NCBI GenBank assembly: GCA_032191485.1
Contig: JAVDOI010000019.1
Location: forward strand, 11,562,918 to 11,626,917
Length of the DNA stretch: 64,000 nt
Origin: Leptoclinus maculatus
Taxonomy: Eukaryota > Chordata > Actinopteri > Perciformes > Stichaeidae
Reading direction: 5' to 3'
Under the pieces are notes generated by a model. The model searched no databases and was not told the origin of the DNA. It saw only the letters and a list, made by a program, of their open reading frames with translations. The position numbers were made by a program, and so were the translations under genes. Positions 51,094 to 64,000 of this stretch are shown here, piece by piece. How positions within the stretch are numbered: position 1 is the stretch's first letter; every line of letters starts with the position of its first letter.

Positions 51094-51988
51094 CTTAAGT
51101 GGCTGCATATTCATCCGTCTACTTTTTTTGTGTGTAATTGCGCTCATAACACCCCCAAAGGACTGTCAGGTCAGTTCCGTGTCAAGCCAGCCGAATCCTT
51201 GGCACAGATTAACAGGAGAGGGCAGCGGCAGCCGTTGAGGGCAAGCGTAGTGGGAGCAGTCGCACCAATTAGGAACCGGCAACCCGGCCACCCAGCCCCG
51301 CGCTCACCCTGGCTGGCTCAAGATAACAGAGCCGACACACATGCTCAGACAGATAGGCTCGCCTCATACCCACTCATAACTTGCTAGCTTATACATATGC
51401 AATGCAGTGCCAAACACCATCCATTAGCTGCAACAGGGGCCCGAGCGTGCTGCTAGAAGTGTCAAATATGCATGAGGGAGTGGAGGTCTGTGTCCCATAA
51501 TCCTCCAGGCAATTAATACCGTCGTTTCCAGGGCCAAGCACCTAGATGCACGCATCAAACCTCTCCCTGGGCTCGTTGAATTTTTCAGATGGACTAATTT
51601 ACAGGTACGTTGGCTAGAGGCTTGCTTTTATGGATTGGAGCTGTCTGGAAGCCGACGGCAGGCCATACATTGAGGATTGTCCGCAATGATGTATGGGGCT
51701 CCGGGGACAACATATTCACAGTGGAAAACACTGCTGGAGAAGCTGCGTTTATATGATAAAAAGTTCTGTTCTTCTGATTGTATTGACTTGCGATTCGGTG
51801 TTTGATTTGCTGAGTTAAATTACACTCAAGCTCTGCACACGAGTTGTTAAGATTCTCAGAGTGCGTCGTCGTCTTTAGTATATTGTAAAGCATTTAATTC
51901 CGCCTTTCTTTTTTTTGTTGTGCTTCTGCAGATGGTTTCAGCCTCCAGTCAGATATTGAGTGAAATGTTCAGCCGAGTGTGAGGAGAA

Positions 51989-52010
51989 GGGGGGGGGGGG
52001 GGGGGGGGGG
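51989..52010. repeat. G22 homopolymer
   Basis: Twenty-two consecutive G, the longest mononucleotide G/C run in the window. Confidence 0.96.
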
Positions 52011-53600
52011 CTGGTATTCAGAGGCATTCGGTTGGTGGAGAAGCAGTATTGATTGCACTTAAAGTGACAAGATTGAGGAGGCCCCCTTTGACACGTTATC
52101 CTTACTGCCGTCAACAGACCAGAGGAGCAGCACCGATTGATTTCTGTGATCATGAATGGCCGGAGTCCTATGAATCAGTCGCTCGGGCTATACTGCTTGA
52201 AAATGAGACGGCAATTTTTCACCGCGCTGCGGTAATGTAAGGACTGACAGCCTTTTTGATTTAAGAGGACAGGTAAATACTATGGTAATGAATAGGCCTG
52301 AAAAAAAAATCCCCGCAGCTCCGGCAGTGATAAGCCCACGTATAAAGCACGTAGAATGGTAGTATATCTGAGAAAGCAGGTATTGCGGGCAGCCCTGTTC
52401 AGTCATCTCAGGGATTTTGTTGTGCATAATTCACTGGCCAGGCATGAAGCTGATATAGCCTCTCCCCCTCTTATGATCATCCATCAGGTGAAATTGCTTT
52501 CTTCAAACATTAGGCTGTCAACGAAAAATAACAAATGTAGCCATCCAGAGCAACGCGTGATTACGGGGTAATAATGCCCCGAGGTCAGTGGATCGTGACC
52601 TCAGTCAGAGCGGCTTGTTAAAGAAGTCGCATTAGATGAAGAGTCACCAGGGATTGGCTCATCCTCATCCGAGGTGGCTGCCGTCAGGTGCCCTGTACTT
52701 CCGTGTCTGTTATGTTATCATATCAACATTCTTCATATCATTTTTTGAATGTACCCTTGAGGACCAAAGAGAACAATTTGAGCGTGCTATGAAAACGTTT
52801 GCATCACCTTCGTTTCTGGTGGGTCTCTTTGACCACTGCTCGAATTCTCGCCGAGCTCTTTCGAGCCCCACATTCACTCTGATTGACATTGTGAAAATCA
52901 ATCACTATAATCTTCCAGGAAATTGCACAGGGCCCCCCTCCAGAGGTCTAATCGAGATATGGGTGCGCTCACATTCTGAGCAGGAGGGAGAACGAGAATT
53001 AAGATTTAGGTGAAGCAAGACAACATGAGGGAAAGACCTGCCCGGCTCAAGATGGATATTGTGTGTTTGAGAAATGGGAAAGCACAAAATAAATAAGTAA
53101 ACAACAGGATAGAGTAATTAAATGGAGGGGGGGGGGGTAGTTTGACATGCTTCAGTGAGCTCAGTTTCTTCCATCGCAGTGTTCCCCTTCCTGTGTGTCG
53201 CCTGCAGGCCTCTGGTTCCATGTGCTGCATAGCCAATTACCCATGTAAATAAAAAAAAAAGCTGTCTGCAAGTGATTAACACAAATGATAAGCACCTAGT
53301 GGATTAAGAAGCTGAAACGTGGATGCACATGGAAAGACAAATGTTAAATATATAGTTAAATCATTTTCGTAATTAAGCTTATTTAATCATCTTTTCTTTT
53401 TTATTAAAGCGTTTAATAAAAAAACAGCACATTTTTGCAATCACCTATTATCATCTTAAGTGACAGAATGCCAGAGCAACAGTAAACTGGTTTAACGGAG
53501 TTGTTTTTTCTTTACTCAGCATACAGTGAGAGTCATAACAGGAGGCTCTGCACAGGCAAACACAGCATGGCATATCCTCACAGCAAGTGTTTGTGCATGT

Positions 53601-53629
53601 GGTGGTGGTGGTGGGTGGGGGGGGGGGGG
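53601..53629. repeat. G-rich (GGT)n/G-run, possible G-quadruplex
   Basis: GGTGGTGGTGGTGGGT followed by a G13 run. The G-tracts are numerous enough for a quadruplex on the plus strand. A G11 run lies 464 bp upstream at 53127-53137. Confidence 0.7.
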
Positions 53630-56600
53630 CAGTTAACTGAATTGTGCGATCTAGATGGTATTGTTCTTCGCAGGGAAGGACTCGGAGGATGTTTTAATGA
53701 CGGAGCTTGGGGAATGCAGTGGTTGTTGTAGCAGAAGGAGGAATATACTGGGTTTCTAATGTAGACACTCAATTATTGAAAAGGAGATCCGTGTGCACTG
53801 GTAATATGGCTAACACTATTTCAATTTGGTTGACTGCAGTTATTTCAAAACTGTTACGAATTTTAGTCTGCAGTTTAGTTTTGAGGTCTAAATGGAAGAA
53901 GAAGTCAAATGAGCAAAAAAAAGTGTTTCATGCACGTCCTTCACCCTGAAGACCAGAGCTCAGCTTATGTCCACTATTGCCAGCGAGATTGAAACAAATG
54001 GCTGAGAGGCATGTTCCAGCTTGATAAGTTCGATGTGACAGCCGACTCGGCTCAGCCTTGGGTATCTTCGTGTGTATGTGCTTTTGAACAAATAATGCAA
54101 TGATGTGCAAATATATTCTATTAACTTTGTTCTGCATACAGTTCAATCATTGATATTTGTTGCCTACATTTTTCTCTCAGCTACTAATCAAAAACGCAGG
54201 AGGCAATTGGGAATTTATGTGCATACATAATATCTTTAATATCACGAGTATGAGTTTCGGTGACATGGTAATGTATTTTAATCATTTCGAATGAGCAGGT
54301 TTTTCCAGCCACGCGGGATTAGCGATGCTCGGCTAAATGTGTGTAGTGTAGCTAAATGGTGTGTAGGATTGCCATCTGTGCAGCCGCTTGTGTACGTTTT
54401 GTGTGTAACCACCTGCTTGTGATGAGCATCTGACCCTGTGTGGATCATCTGCCTTCTTGGTTTTTAATTAAGTTGTAAATGTCAACATATGAACCATTCT
54501 CTTCCGCCGCGTGAAGCACGTGTGCAGTGTTTGCCGTTTGCTCTGCCGGACGAATACTGCCGTTCATCTTTTGTCACATGTTGACTCGCCGGACAATTAG
54601 GGAATGTGAATGACTCAAAGGCAGGGCCAAGAATAGCTGCACGAGGCGGCTCTCGCTTCCTGACCTCCATTCCTCCCAATATGCATTACAACAGACCAGG
54701 ACATACGCGGCCTGGTAACCACCAATTAAGGCCACATATTCTTCACATGAGGGCTATTGCTTAATCAAAGCTTTGAGAATAATGAGCTAAAGTAAACAGT
54801 AATTACTGGAACCAGGTCATTGATTCCATCTGACTGGCCCTGAGGGATTTCTAGGAACATCTCCAAGCACCCGCTCGATAGCAACATGTGACATCATGGC
54901 TTGGATTAAAATCCATTTATATTGCAGAATTTGCATCAAGTATTCTTCATACTGCTTTCAACCGAACACATGTTACCAAAATCCATGTTCAGCCATTGAG
55001 ATCGATGACGACTGCCTCCCCCCCACTAAACATACATCCACTGTCCACCATTTATTCGATGTGAGATGATGAATCCATGGCGCAGTATTGGCAGCGGAAA
55101 TTATCCACGTTATAGATTTTCGACACTGTACATCCTTGGGTCCCCAGCAATACAATGGCCAATAGTGAAGTAGATCGGATGAACGGCTCTTGAGATATGC
55201 GAAGGACATATAGAGACAGACAGTCGGGGTTCCTTTGCATTATAGTTTGATAAATGCATGTTTGCATCAACCCACTCATGTCGTTCCATTAACTTCGTAT
55301 GTAATGAGACTGCTTTTTAATTTCCACTTTGTGTTCACTTTGAAAACACCTTAAGGGAAAAGGCCATGTTGGATCATTGGGTGTAAAATGTACGATGCCC
55401 AAAATGAACCATTCCTTAACCTCAGCTGTGCCAGGTCCAAACAGACTTATATGAGCCGTTTTAGAAATTCTCTGACAAGCAACACATATTTGTAATTGTT
55501 CGTTGCAGCCATCAGCCCAGAGCCTTGACAGCAACCAAGGCACACCTCGACAAAGTCTCGTGGATTTTCTAGTGTTCACTGAAGGGGACTCTAACATGGC
55601 GTCACCCAAGAGCTGCTAATTAAACTGCACAAGAGAGATACCACAGTCGGTGTCTTGATTTTCTTTTGGGGGAGTAGGATGATGTTAAAGCAACCAGGGA
55701 AAGATATTAGCAATGTGTCAGTCTAAACGGCACTCTTGTAGTACCGTAATGACTAAAGGTATTGAATTATCTGTGTAAGCTGTTTGTCTGCAGGGGGGGT
55801 TAAGGGCCATCGTAAATGGTGGCTGGTCGTTGGCGCATTAGGAACCTGATATAGCCGCTCAGATCATTATCATTCATCACTGATATTATCATTAGAATAG
55901 ATACTCTCATAAAAGCCACACATTACCTCTCAGTGCACACACTTTATATACAGTACACTATCTTTCTAGGCCGTTTTGCAAATCCCAAGTCAGTAACGAG
56001 AGAGAGAGAGATGCGTGCAATTGTCCTGCTGCTGACATTTCTCGTGTTTTTGACTGCTGGTGTAAAAGGTTGAAAGTTTGCTATTGAAAAGAGTTGTACC
56101 TTAGTAAACGTAATACTGTGCCATGAAGTTTTTCTATCAGTCATCCTTCATGGCCTGGAGTGCTGGACAATAAAGCGCTCACACTGAAAACTGTAAAAAT
56201 TGTGACCTCGAAAACTGGGTGCTTCAGAAAGAATGAAGATAACTGGGCACTTGTTCAGCAAAATCATATCAAAATGTTCATAAAAAAATGGCGTAATCTT
56301 AGGGGTTATCTGTTGTTCATGCATTGACACAGCCCACTAGACCTTGGAGGTTTTTTCAGCATCTCAGAAATAGTGCGCCTTATGTGTAGGAAGGTGGGAG
56401 TGTTGAGGTCGTATTGGTGGATGGGTGCTTAGTACGTCTGATTGTTGTTACTAACTCTAACCATATCTTAACCTTTTTTTAATTGCCATAACTACCATCC
56501 TTCCCCAACCTTAAACACATTGTAGTTGCCATATTGAAGAAATACGTTATTTAAAATGTTGGCATTTTACATTTAAATACTGTCTTTGAACATAATCGAG

Positions 56601-58342
56601 GGTTTTGCAGAAGTCTTCCAATACTCTCTTGTCTGATGGTTGGGTTTAGTGACAAGGTATTCAATGGTCAATAAGAAAATGTTACCGAGGATACCGGAGA
56701 TTTGGATTGGGGAGCACTGTAGCTACAGAATTACAAGGAGAGCGCAATAGCTTCGATTGGTTAGTTTGGCCGATGCTGTACTCTCCTTCAAGTTTCTGAT
56801 GCAGGTGGAGATTGTGTAATAAAGACGATATTAAGGAAGACAATACAAGCTCAGTAATCTTGTCCTTTTTTCCCACATCAACCAAAGCCATTTCCATTAC
56901 AAGCGTTCTGCTAGCAGCACATAATGATGATAAGGCCATAAGGCCTGATCACGTACGATATGTCATTGCAGGCATCTACAGCAGGCTACTAGGTTTGGAA
57001 GCTCTGTTGTCCTAAGAGAATACACTTTTTCATCCGGAAATAACTCCTAAAAAGTAATACGAATACAATTCTGGGTAAATTCCCTTTGGAGTGAAACTTT
57101 TGGACTCATAAATCATTGAATATTTTGGATTTCCTGTTTCAGAGGTCATGCCAGTTTAACTGCCCTGCAATTACTTCAAGTGATAGAGGGAGGCATCGAG
57201 TTCAACCAACAGCGTATCCTAAACATCCTCATTCTCTGACAGTAGAGAGGGAACGGGGAGCTGTGTTCCAGGATAACATCTGGCTCCCTGCTATTTCGTA
57301 ACCGGATAATCATCCATCTGAAAAATTAAAGTCCTCCAAAAGGATTTCACAATCAACCACAAGCAGTTAAAGTACCCTCCGAGACTGAATCAAACACTTC
57401 TCACTGACAGACTTTTATTCAATCTTTGCTCTACATAGGCTTCCCACATTAGATCAATGTGTTGACATGAATACAGCCCTGTGGAGAGTATCATCCAGAC
57501 ACACAACGTCCAAGATGTTCAATTTATGACAACCCACCCTCCTGTGAAGGTTTTGATTCAGCACATCAATAGCACTCAGTGATTTCTAAACAGAATGAAT
57601 GAGTGTCCAGTGGGGAGTCTTGAAGAAGAAACAAACCACGCCACAAGAAGCTCTTTCTCCTCGTCCTGCTGCATTTTTCCGGGGACAGGATTATTCCCGG
57701 CACGGTGACACACAGTACATGTTAGTCTCTTCGTCTTTGAGCGCTGCGAGGAGGCAGCCTCTAAGAGCACTTCGGCAACGCATTTGCGAGAATAAAACTA
57801 TAATGAAGTGGCTGAATTTCAAGAGTTTTTATCACGGTGCTTTTTGGATTCTCCGTGTATGGGGCTCTGCATTTTCCACATGTTTTTTTTCAGCATTGGC
57901 TCCAGCACAAGCCGCCAGCTGTCTGATATTTGGCGCATAGCACCACAAGGAGGTTTAATCTGCAGCCAGAGAGCCTCAGCGGGACAATGACCAGATTTGG
58001 GCCGGGAGAAAAGGGTACATGTCTCAGTCCTGAATGTGAGGTGTCAGCATTTGATGAATGCCTGACATCATTGTGCTTTCAGCTTTGGCAGGCCGATATA
58101 CTGAGAGAAATGTCTGATAGATGGCCACCTTCCTCCGAGATAAAGCACATTTCTCTCCTTATACAGAAACCAGAGATTTCAATGATATTAAAGACCTTGT
58201 GTGTATCTCATTTGGGATGTTATTATCTGTTGGTCAACCGCAACAAGATGGCCTGGACTTTGTGCACTCTTTAATGAACTGGTTTGGACACTGACTGAAG
58301 GATAGACACGTTCAGCTATTGAGACACAGATTCCTTGCAAAT

Positions 58343-58640
58343 GAGCCAAAATGCAGATGCCAGATTCTTAATCACTTCTCATAGCTCATCATCATCATCT
58401 CATAAAACATTTAAGTGTCAGAATATTTTTCCTCCAGCATAGCAGGTCTTTATGGTAGACTATGGTTTATTTTTGAGCCAAAAAAAAAAGCATAGATACA
58501 TGAATTAAAGCATGACAAAAGTATAGATGTATCGATTCTAAGTATAGAAGATGTTTTGTAGAGCAGAGGTTTGAAGAACTATGAAGAAATGTAAGTTTCT
58601 TTTAAAAACACATTTACCCTGAAGAGCTACTTCCTAAAGA
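58343..58640 (+). mobile_element. L2-like LINE relic (C-terminal piece)
   Basis: Reads SLQMSQNADARFLITSH, which resembles the QNAAARLLT block of L2/CR1-type ORF2 proteins, then a diverged stretch (HKTFKCQNIFPPA) where the HI.P.L..LHWLPV block is expected. Near 58580, MKKCKFLLKTHL resembles the FK..LKTHLF block just before the protein end. Order fits the 3' end of such elements. It is heavily decayed, without the reverse transcriptase core. Confidence 0.45.
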
Positions 58641-61600
58641 CTGTAAACTTGGACATACATGTCAATTAAAATCAACAGCTGTCAACTGTATTGTATCCAT
58701 GACACCTAATCAATACTTTAGATGGATGATAATTAGGACGGCCAGATGTACTGGACGGGGTTAATTACATGTTCAACTGGGTTCAAATCAGTTAAGACGT
58801 GCCAAAACCGGACATGTCGTGAACTGCTTATCACATCTTCATTCACTGGCTTTGAAATGGCACCTGGGAGCACTGTGTTTCACAACAGAATTGTCTTTTC
58901 CTACCATTACAATAAACAACAAATAAGCACCTTGGGGGTTGCGCTCTCCATATTATAGTCACCGCAAATTCACCTCAAGAGGACGTAACATTCACTTTCA
59001 TTTACCTTAAGGGCATGGCCTGTTAGGACGATTTACAATATCTTCCAGGTGCCTGCAATTGATTCGAGGTGATTCCCAGTGCAGCAGAGAAAATGAAAAT
59101 GTCAAAATCTTTGTGACGGGATGAAAATTAAAATGGTATCCCACATAGAAGAGGAGACAGCTGGAGGGTAAGAGTAAGAGTACTGTCATGTTTAGTGAGA
59201 CAGGACTTCACTCAGACTCTCTGTACTTGCCATTTAGTGGTTGACTGTAACCACAAGTAAAAAGGTCAGCTCATCCAAATCAAAAATATTGAACTTGACC
59301 ACCAGCACTGGTCGATCTGCAATGCTATTAATGGTAGTGAAAAGGATTTTACCGAGGGTGAGAAGTGTTCAGCGATCCACTCGGAGCTTTTTGACCGCTA
59401 TGAGTACTGTAACCAGGCACTCAATAGTACGCTGCATTTTGCCCTACTTGTAATTCTGTGCACTCAAACATTTTAAGTATGGAAGAATGAAAATTGAGAC
59501 ACAGCATGTGCTTTGTTTATGGTGCCGACAGCACTAAAAACGTTACATTTTGAAAACTCTTTCCAGATCAATGTCTTTGTTACTTGGAATTATGACCCTC
59601 TGGGTCCAGTCATAACCGATTTGGGTGAAATGACCCGAAACCAGAAAAAAAAAAATTGTCCAAGCAAATTGAGGTTTATGCCAGTTTTAAAAAGACTCCC
59701 GAGCAGGATAGAACTTACACAGTATGCAAGGCGTGTTTCAACCGTCTGAAACAGTGGCTGCATTGTGAAAACTCATCTATCATATTTAAGCAGAACTCTA
59801 GCTGTAAACACAGCGAGTGTGTTTTGAGCTGGCTGAGGGCATACTTTGTATGGCTCACTGGAGTTCACCTTTTCTAATCTCCGTCATACACCTTCCTCAT
59901 CTTCTCAATGTAATTATGGGCTACATTCACCACGGGTGATTGGCGGCCCTGGTAATCGTATTAAGTAATCCCTGCACTGAATGGTAGCAACAGGACATTG
60001 TTTAAGAACTTTTTCTAAGATGCTTAGGCTGGCAACGTGCCAGACATGGCTCTATCCCACCGCTCTCATTTTCTCAGTCTTTTCTAAATGTCGGTTCACC
60101 TTGATCTGGTCTGATTTTTTAGCCGTTTTAGAAGCCGAGCACGGGGCAGTAAATAAAGAGCAAATCCACAAAAACTACTGTTGACGGCTTATTTTTGTCT
60201 CTTTAAAGCTAACTGCTCCTCGTTCTTGGGACAACTTTTGTCATTTAGTTTGCTTTTATTCATTCTGTTTATTGATAAATGTCACCTAAATGTATAACAA
60301 TACTGTGCTAGCCACAGAGACAAAGACGTGGGACTCATCAACCTGAAGTGTCCTAATGTATGCAGGCAGGTGAAGATAGGCGATGGGACAGGATCCCCCC
60401 CCCCCCCGGGACTCTAGATGCTGATGGTGGTGGAGGAAGGCCAGTATAGGTGGAAAACCAAATCTCACAGTTGAATCTCTTGGACCCATCTGTAGATCCT
60501 GCTGTTGATGGGAGGTGGGGGGTTCTGCAGTAGTAGGTCTGAAAGGCAGCAGCAATGGATTGGTTCAGAAAGATGGTTGGCCAGATATAATGATGTAGTA
60601 ATGGATGTGGGGAACTCTGACCGCTTGGGAGGTGACGGGGAATAATGGAGCTGCAGAAAATAGCAGGAATTCACTAAAAGTAATGATTGTGAAACATGAG
60701 AAAAGATACAGCCTATTGAACTCCTTGCAAAGCTTCAGGAAATCAATAAAAGCTCTGTGGTTCCCAACTGGCAGATCACAAGCGTGTGAATGAACTTTTC
60801 GCCACTGCACTTTTTATTTTGAAGTACAGTTTCCTGTTGTGTAGCGAGTAGGGTGCTACAGCATGCAACCTTCCAGTACAGGTGACCTTTTAATGCTGGC
60901 TCTGTCAGCTGGCCGTTTTTTTAAGCACTAATTGACTTGTTATAATAACTACGGCTTCCCAGTCAGGTATACCACAACAACGTGGGAACACATCCAGGCA
61001 ACACGTTTTACTTTAAAGCCTACTTTCAATGCATGAATCGGTGCCTTTGCCAGAGGGGGATACCCCCAGACCCCCATCTGTGACTTTGCGCCTGCGGCGA
61101 TCCGGCGCCCTTTTTCAGGTTAGAGCAACTGCCCTTCAAAATGTCTGCGCACGTCTCTGCATTGTGACATTGTCTCTTCGTTCTCGCCGAGGGACGTTTC
61201 CTGGGCTTGTCCAGCGCAGGCAGGGCAGGGCTGAGGAAGCAGAGCACGCTGAATTTATTAGACGTGATCAACTTTGCCCAGTTTAGGTCATTTCTCACTC
61301 GACTTTGGCATAATGGAAAATCACTCCGTTTCACTCACCATTAGCCCCCCCCCGTCTCATTCATCTCGGCCAATCAAAGGGCCAGCAGAGATGAAAATCT
61401 TCCATCCAATCAATATTCCGAGACCAACATGAAGTACGGTCAAATATACATTCATTTTGCATTTGATGGTCAGTCTATCAATAGCAATTATTGTTTACTT
61501 CAGGATTAATTGCTCAGGTATTTAAATCATTAAACACTTTTTTTTTTTTATATAAAGAGATACTCGGCAGGATTTCAGATGTGAGCCAAAGGTCCTGCCT

Positions 61601-62357
61601 GCTCTCATTTCTCCTAAAGCTTTCACTTGTAACATCCACTATGAATACAGACTAATAGATGGGTTGTACTCTTGTCATCAGGCCAAGAGAACAGAATGTG
61701 TTTCATCTATTTGTGTCCAACACTGTCACCTTAGGTCATCCACTTTTTTTTTCTTTTTGGATGCACTGTGGCTGTCTGATTGGTGACCGTAGTCATTCTT
61801 TGGCTGTCAAATGAGAATCAGAGGCCACATACAAAATCATAACCGCAGCATTATTCCAAATGCTTCTAAATAAAACTGTAAAACTCCCGTCTATCTGTGA
61901 GAAGAGATGTTGCCAAAGGGAGTAAAGTGTCATTAGAAGTCATTTTAACAGTTTCAACAAATTCATTTCACCCAAAACTTTATTCCAAACCATCAGCAGA
62001 ATCATCAAATACCATACTGCTTCATGAATTTGCCTCAATAGTTAGCAACTTACAAAATATGCACTTCTGAACTTCGGGCAATTACATCAGTGAAATCTTT
62101 GGGAAGAAAGACCGTCCTCGGATGACGGAAGCTGGCAGAGGAAACGGCTTTGAGGAGCTCTCTGCTAAGAGTGCGCAGTGACCCATTACTGAAGTCTGAC
62201 CTCTCTGGCTGCTCGCTACAGCTTCCCCAGTCTCTCATGCACGAAGCTGCTGCCATTATTACTGCAGGGGTCATTGATAATGGTCCTTTCATGACTGCTT
62301 TCAGAGAGCTGCCCAGTGCCCACGGACCATGCAGTTTTTCATTTCCATACACATATT

Positions 62358-62421
<64 letters not shown>

Positions 62422-64000
62422 AGGGATTTGATGTGCATAATGGAGCGTCAACATATGCACAAGAGGATGACACCCTCCGATGCAGCTGCTAATCTGGGGC
62501 TATAAATCTAGTTGGCAAAGCCACTCCCTCTCAGCCACATGAAGGCGGCGTAGCTGAGTGTAGCATACTGATGCCAGCCACTGGAGTCTATAGCTGCGGC
62601 CGTCCAGCTGGACGGATGCCTGGTAGTGCTGCTACTCACTTCCTGCCGTTGCAGGCGCACAGCGCTTTAGCAGTGGTTTATCAAACCCACTGTGCCATGA
62701 AAGCATGACAGCGTGAGGCTTGCACGATTAAAGCCACTCATTGACGCTCCGTCATTGCAAGGAGAAAAAAAACGCAACACTCGACAACAACGGATTTGAC
62801 AAAAGTCACAGCTCTGGGTTACAGCCCGAAAAAAAAACGGCATTTGCTCCCCAAACACTAACAGCTCATCCAAATCTGCCGCCTTTGGTCCCAGCTGTTT
62901 GATCTTGCAGTTCTTGTTTCAACAATGACACTCGTGACAAACTAAAGCAGTGCAGATCCAGACTGTCCTAATACAAAATCTGAATGTGGGAGAAATACGT
63001 TAGATAGTTGTGCAATGGCTTAAGCAAAACCCATATCCTAAACAGTTCATTTGTCTTTGCATTACAATGTACCAACAGTCTTAAAACAGCATTGCCACAG
63101 CTGCACAGTATTGCTTTCCTGAGCTTGAAGGCAGCAGCAGAAATGAAGTCGTTATGCAACACAACAGCAGCTCTTCCGGAAAAAAAACACACAGCTCCTG
63201 TGTGGTGGCTAACTCCTACGAGTCCTGTCGGCTCACAAGGGAGTAAACAGATCAATAGGCCCACCTGAGAGATGGATGTTCACCTCCTCCGAGCAGCAGT
63301 GATCAAGCAGAGTCCACAAAGCCCTCCTTTCAGCTGCAGCCTAATGACGCTAATGGGCAGCAATGCTCTCAGAGACCCTTTATTACACTGATTAGGCCAA
63401 CAACCTCGAATATAATGTCCTAATCTGATTCCGAGATGGACACAGCTGAGCAGAGAGGGACAGAATAGACCGTGAGAGAGAGAGAGAGCAGAATAATAGA
63501 GATGGGGTTTTGTTGTTCATGAATCCAAATGACTAAAAATTGCACAGAACTGGCAGTGTGCTCATGCTGATATATGCTAAAATGTCATCTGTAAGAGGTT
63601 TATGGACATGTGAAGCCCTTTCCGAGGGCACTGCTGACACTACCAGGCAACTGTCTGCTAGCTCTACTAGCTGTAGCCAGATGTGTTTATTAGTATTATG
63701 CGGTCAAAACTGAATAGGCAGAAGGGTTAAAGATTTAATTGTTTCCAATTATAGGTCACTAACAGTGCCTTCCCCTTTTAGCCCAAGTTAGCTTCGAAAA
63801 GATGCCCCAGGGAGGGTTCTTACCCTTCAGTTTCTCCCCGAAATGCATTGAGTGTATCTTTGAGGTCCAAGAAATGTGATGAATGCATTTCCCTCTTTAT
63901 AAAACATTTTCATCATTTTAAACTTCCACATCATCTCTGATCTCGGCTGGAGATGACAAATCTGGAACATTGCTAGCGTTACAAATAAGGGGTTCGGAGG
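58641..64000. other. Gene-free stretch
   Basis: No gene recognised. C13 at 60395-60407. The minus-strand donor-like GTAAGT at about 62055-62050 follows an open frame but lacks a clear acceptor. 58980-59130 and 63280-63450 (CCTAATGACGCTAATGGGC) are repeat-poor and may be regulatory. A short GA run lies at 63475-63488. Confidence 0.4.
62359..62419. repeat. (AC)30 microsatellite
   Basis: Uninterrupted AC tract of about 30 units, the second-longest microsatellite in the window. Confidence 0.97.

Larger units (their letters stand above)
49198..58342. other. Gene-free stretch
   Basis: No gene recognised. The strong donor CTCAG/GTAAGTC at 50438 lacks a clear exon. At 52119-52268 an acceptor-like CCGTCAACAG and donor GACAG/GTAAAT enclose a frame that stops inside. 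The intervals 51230-51560, 52560-52960 and 54580-54840 are repeat-poor with TAATTA/CAATTA words and are candidate regulatory DNA. Several homopolymer and dinucleotide tracts are listed separately. Confidence 0.4.

Noticed and set aside
52636..53013. 125-codon plus-strand frame
   Set aside because: No recognisable domain and no splice context; the DNA looks more like a non-coding element.
62050..62460. 136-codon minus-strand frame ending near a GTAAGT donor
   Set aside because: The first third is the AC microsatellite; the remainder has no clear acceptor and no known domain.

Overview
The window looks like chromosomal DNA of a ray-finned fish, most likely a percomorph teleost. The evidence is the kind of repeats present: many long (CA)n/(TG)n microsatellites, a tRNA-derived SINE ending in the teleost tail motif GCTTTGGATAAAAGC, decayed L2-type LINE pieces, a retrotransposon 3' tail (GTCTTGGCCAG...) that is very common in teleosts, and small TTAA-flanked and hAT-like MITEs. 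No gene can be named. No open frame carries a recognisable host protein domain, and the longest frames (about 110-170 codons) are the length expected by chance in 64 kb of AT-leaning DNA. The window is therefore either a gene desert or the inside of one or more very long introns.

Layout. 1-5.3 kb: non-coding, with one candidate exon at 2523-2649 and a dispersed repeat at 3.7-3.96 kb. 5.3-6.2 kb: two stretches that look like conserved non-coding DNA, separated by two back-to-back perfect 23-bp hairpins at 5667-5763. 6.48-7.02 kb: a dead L2-clade reverse transcriptase. 9.6-9.9 kb: a possible minus-strand terminal exon. 16-31 kb: repeat copies, a TTAA MITE at 20.63-20.96 kb, a LINE 3' tail running directly into a perfect (TA)117 tract at 23.24-23.48 kb, and a CpG-dense stretch at 25.9-27.45 kb with a 113-bp candidate exon. 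31-45 kb: mostly featureless, with a local duplicated segment (38.6/39.2 kb), an hAT-like MITE (40.3-40.6 kb), a SINE relic next to another repeat copy (43.0-43.5 kb) and a nearly full SINE (45.2-45.4 kb). 45-54 kb: a cluster of long G/C homopolymers, a second CpG-dense patch (47.6-47.9 kb) and the best-bounded candidate exon (49048-49197). 54-64 kb: non-coding, with one more LINE relic (58.3-58.6 kb) and a long (AC)n.

Nothing here forms an operon or pathway. The most informative items are the unusual local structures (tandem palindromes, the TA tract seeded by a LINE tail), a three-copy dispersed repeat that can be aligned with itself inside the window, and a few short splice-bounded segments in or near CpG-dense DNA that could be exons of an unrecognised coding or non-coding transcript. 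All exon and conserved-element calls are inferences from one sequence, without alignment or transcript data.
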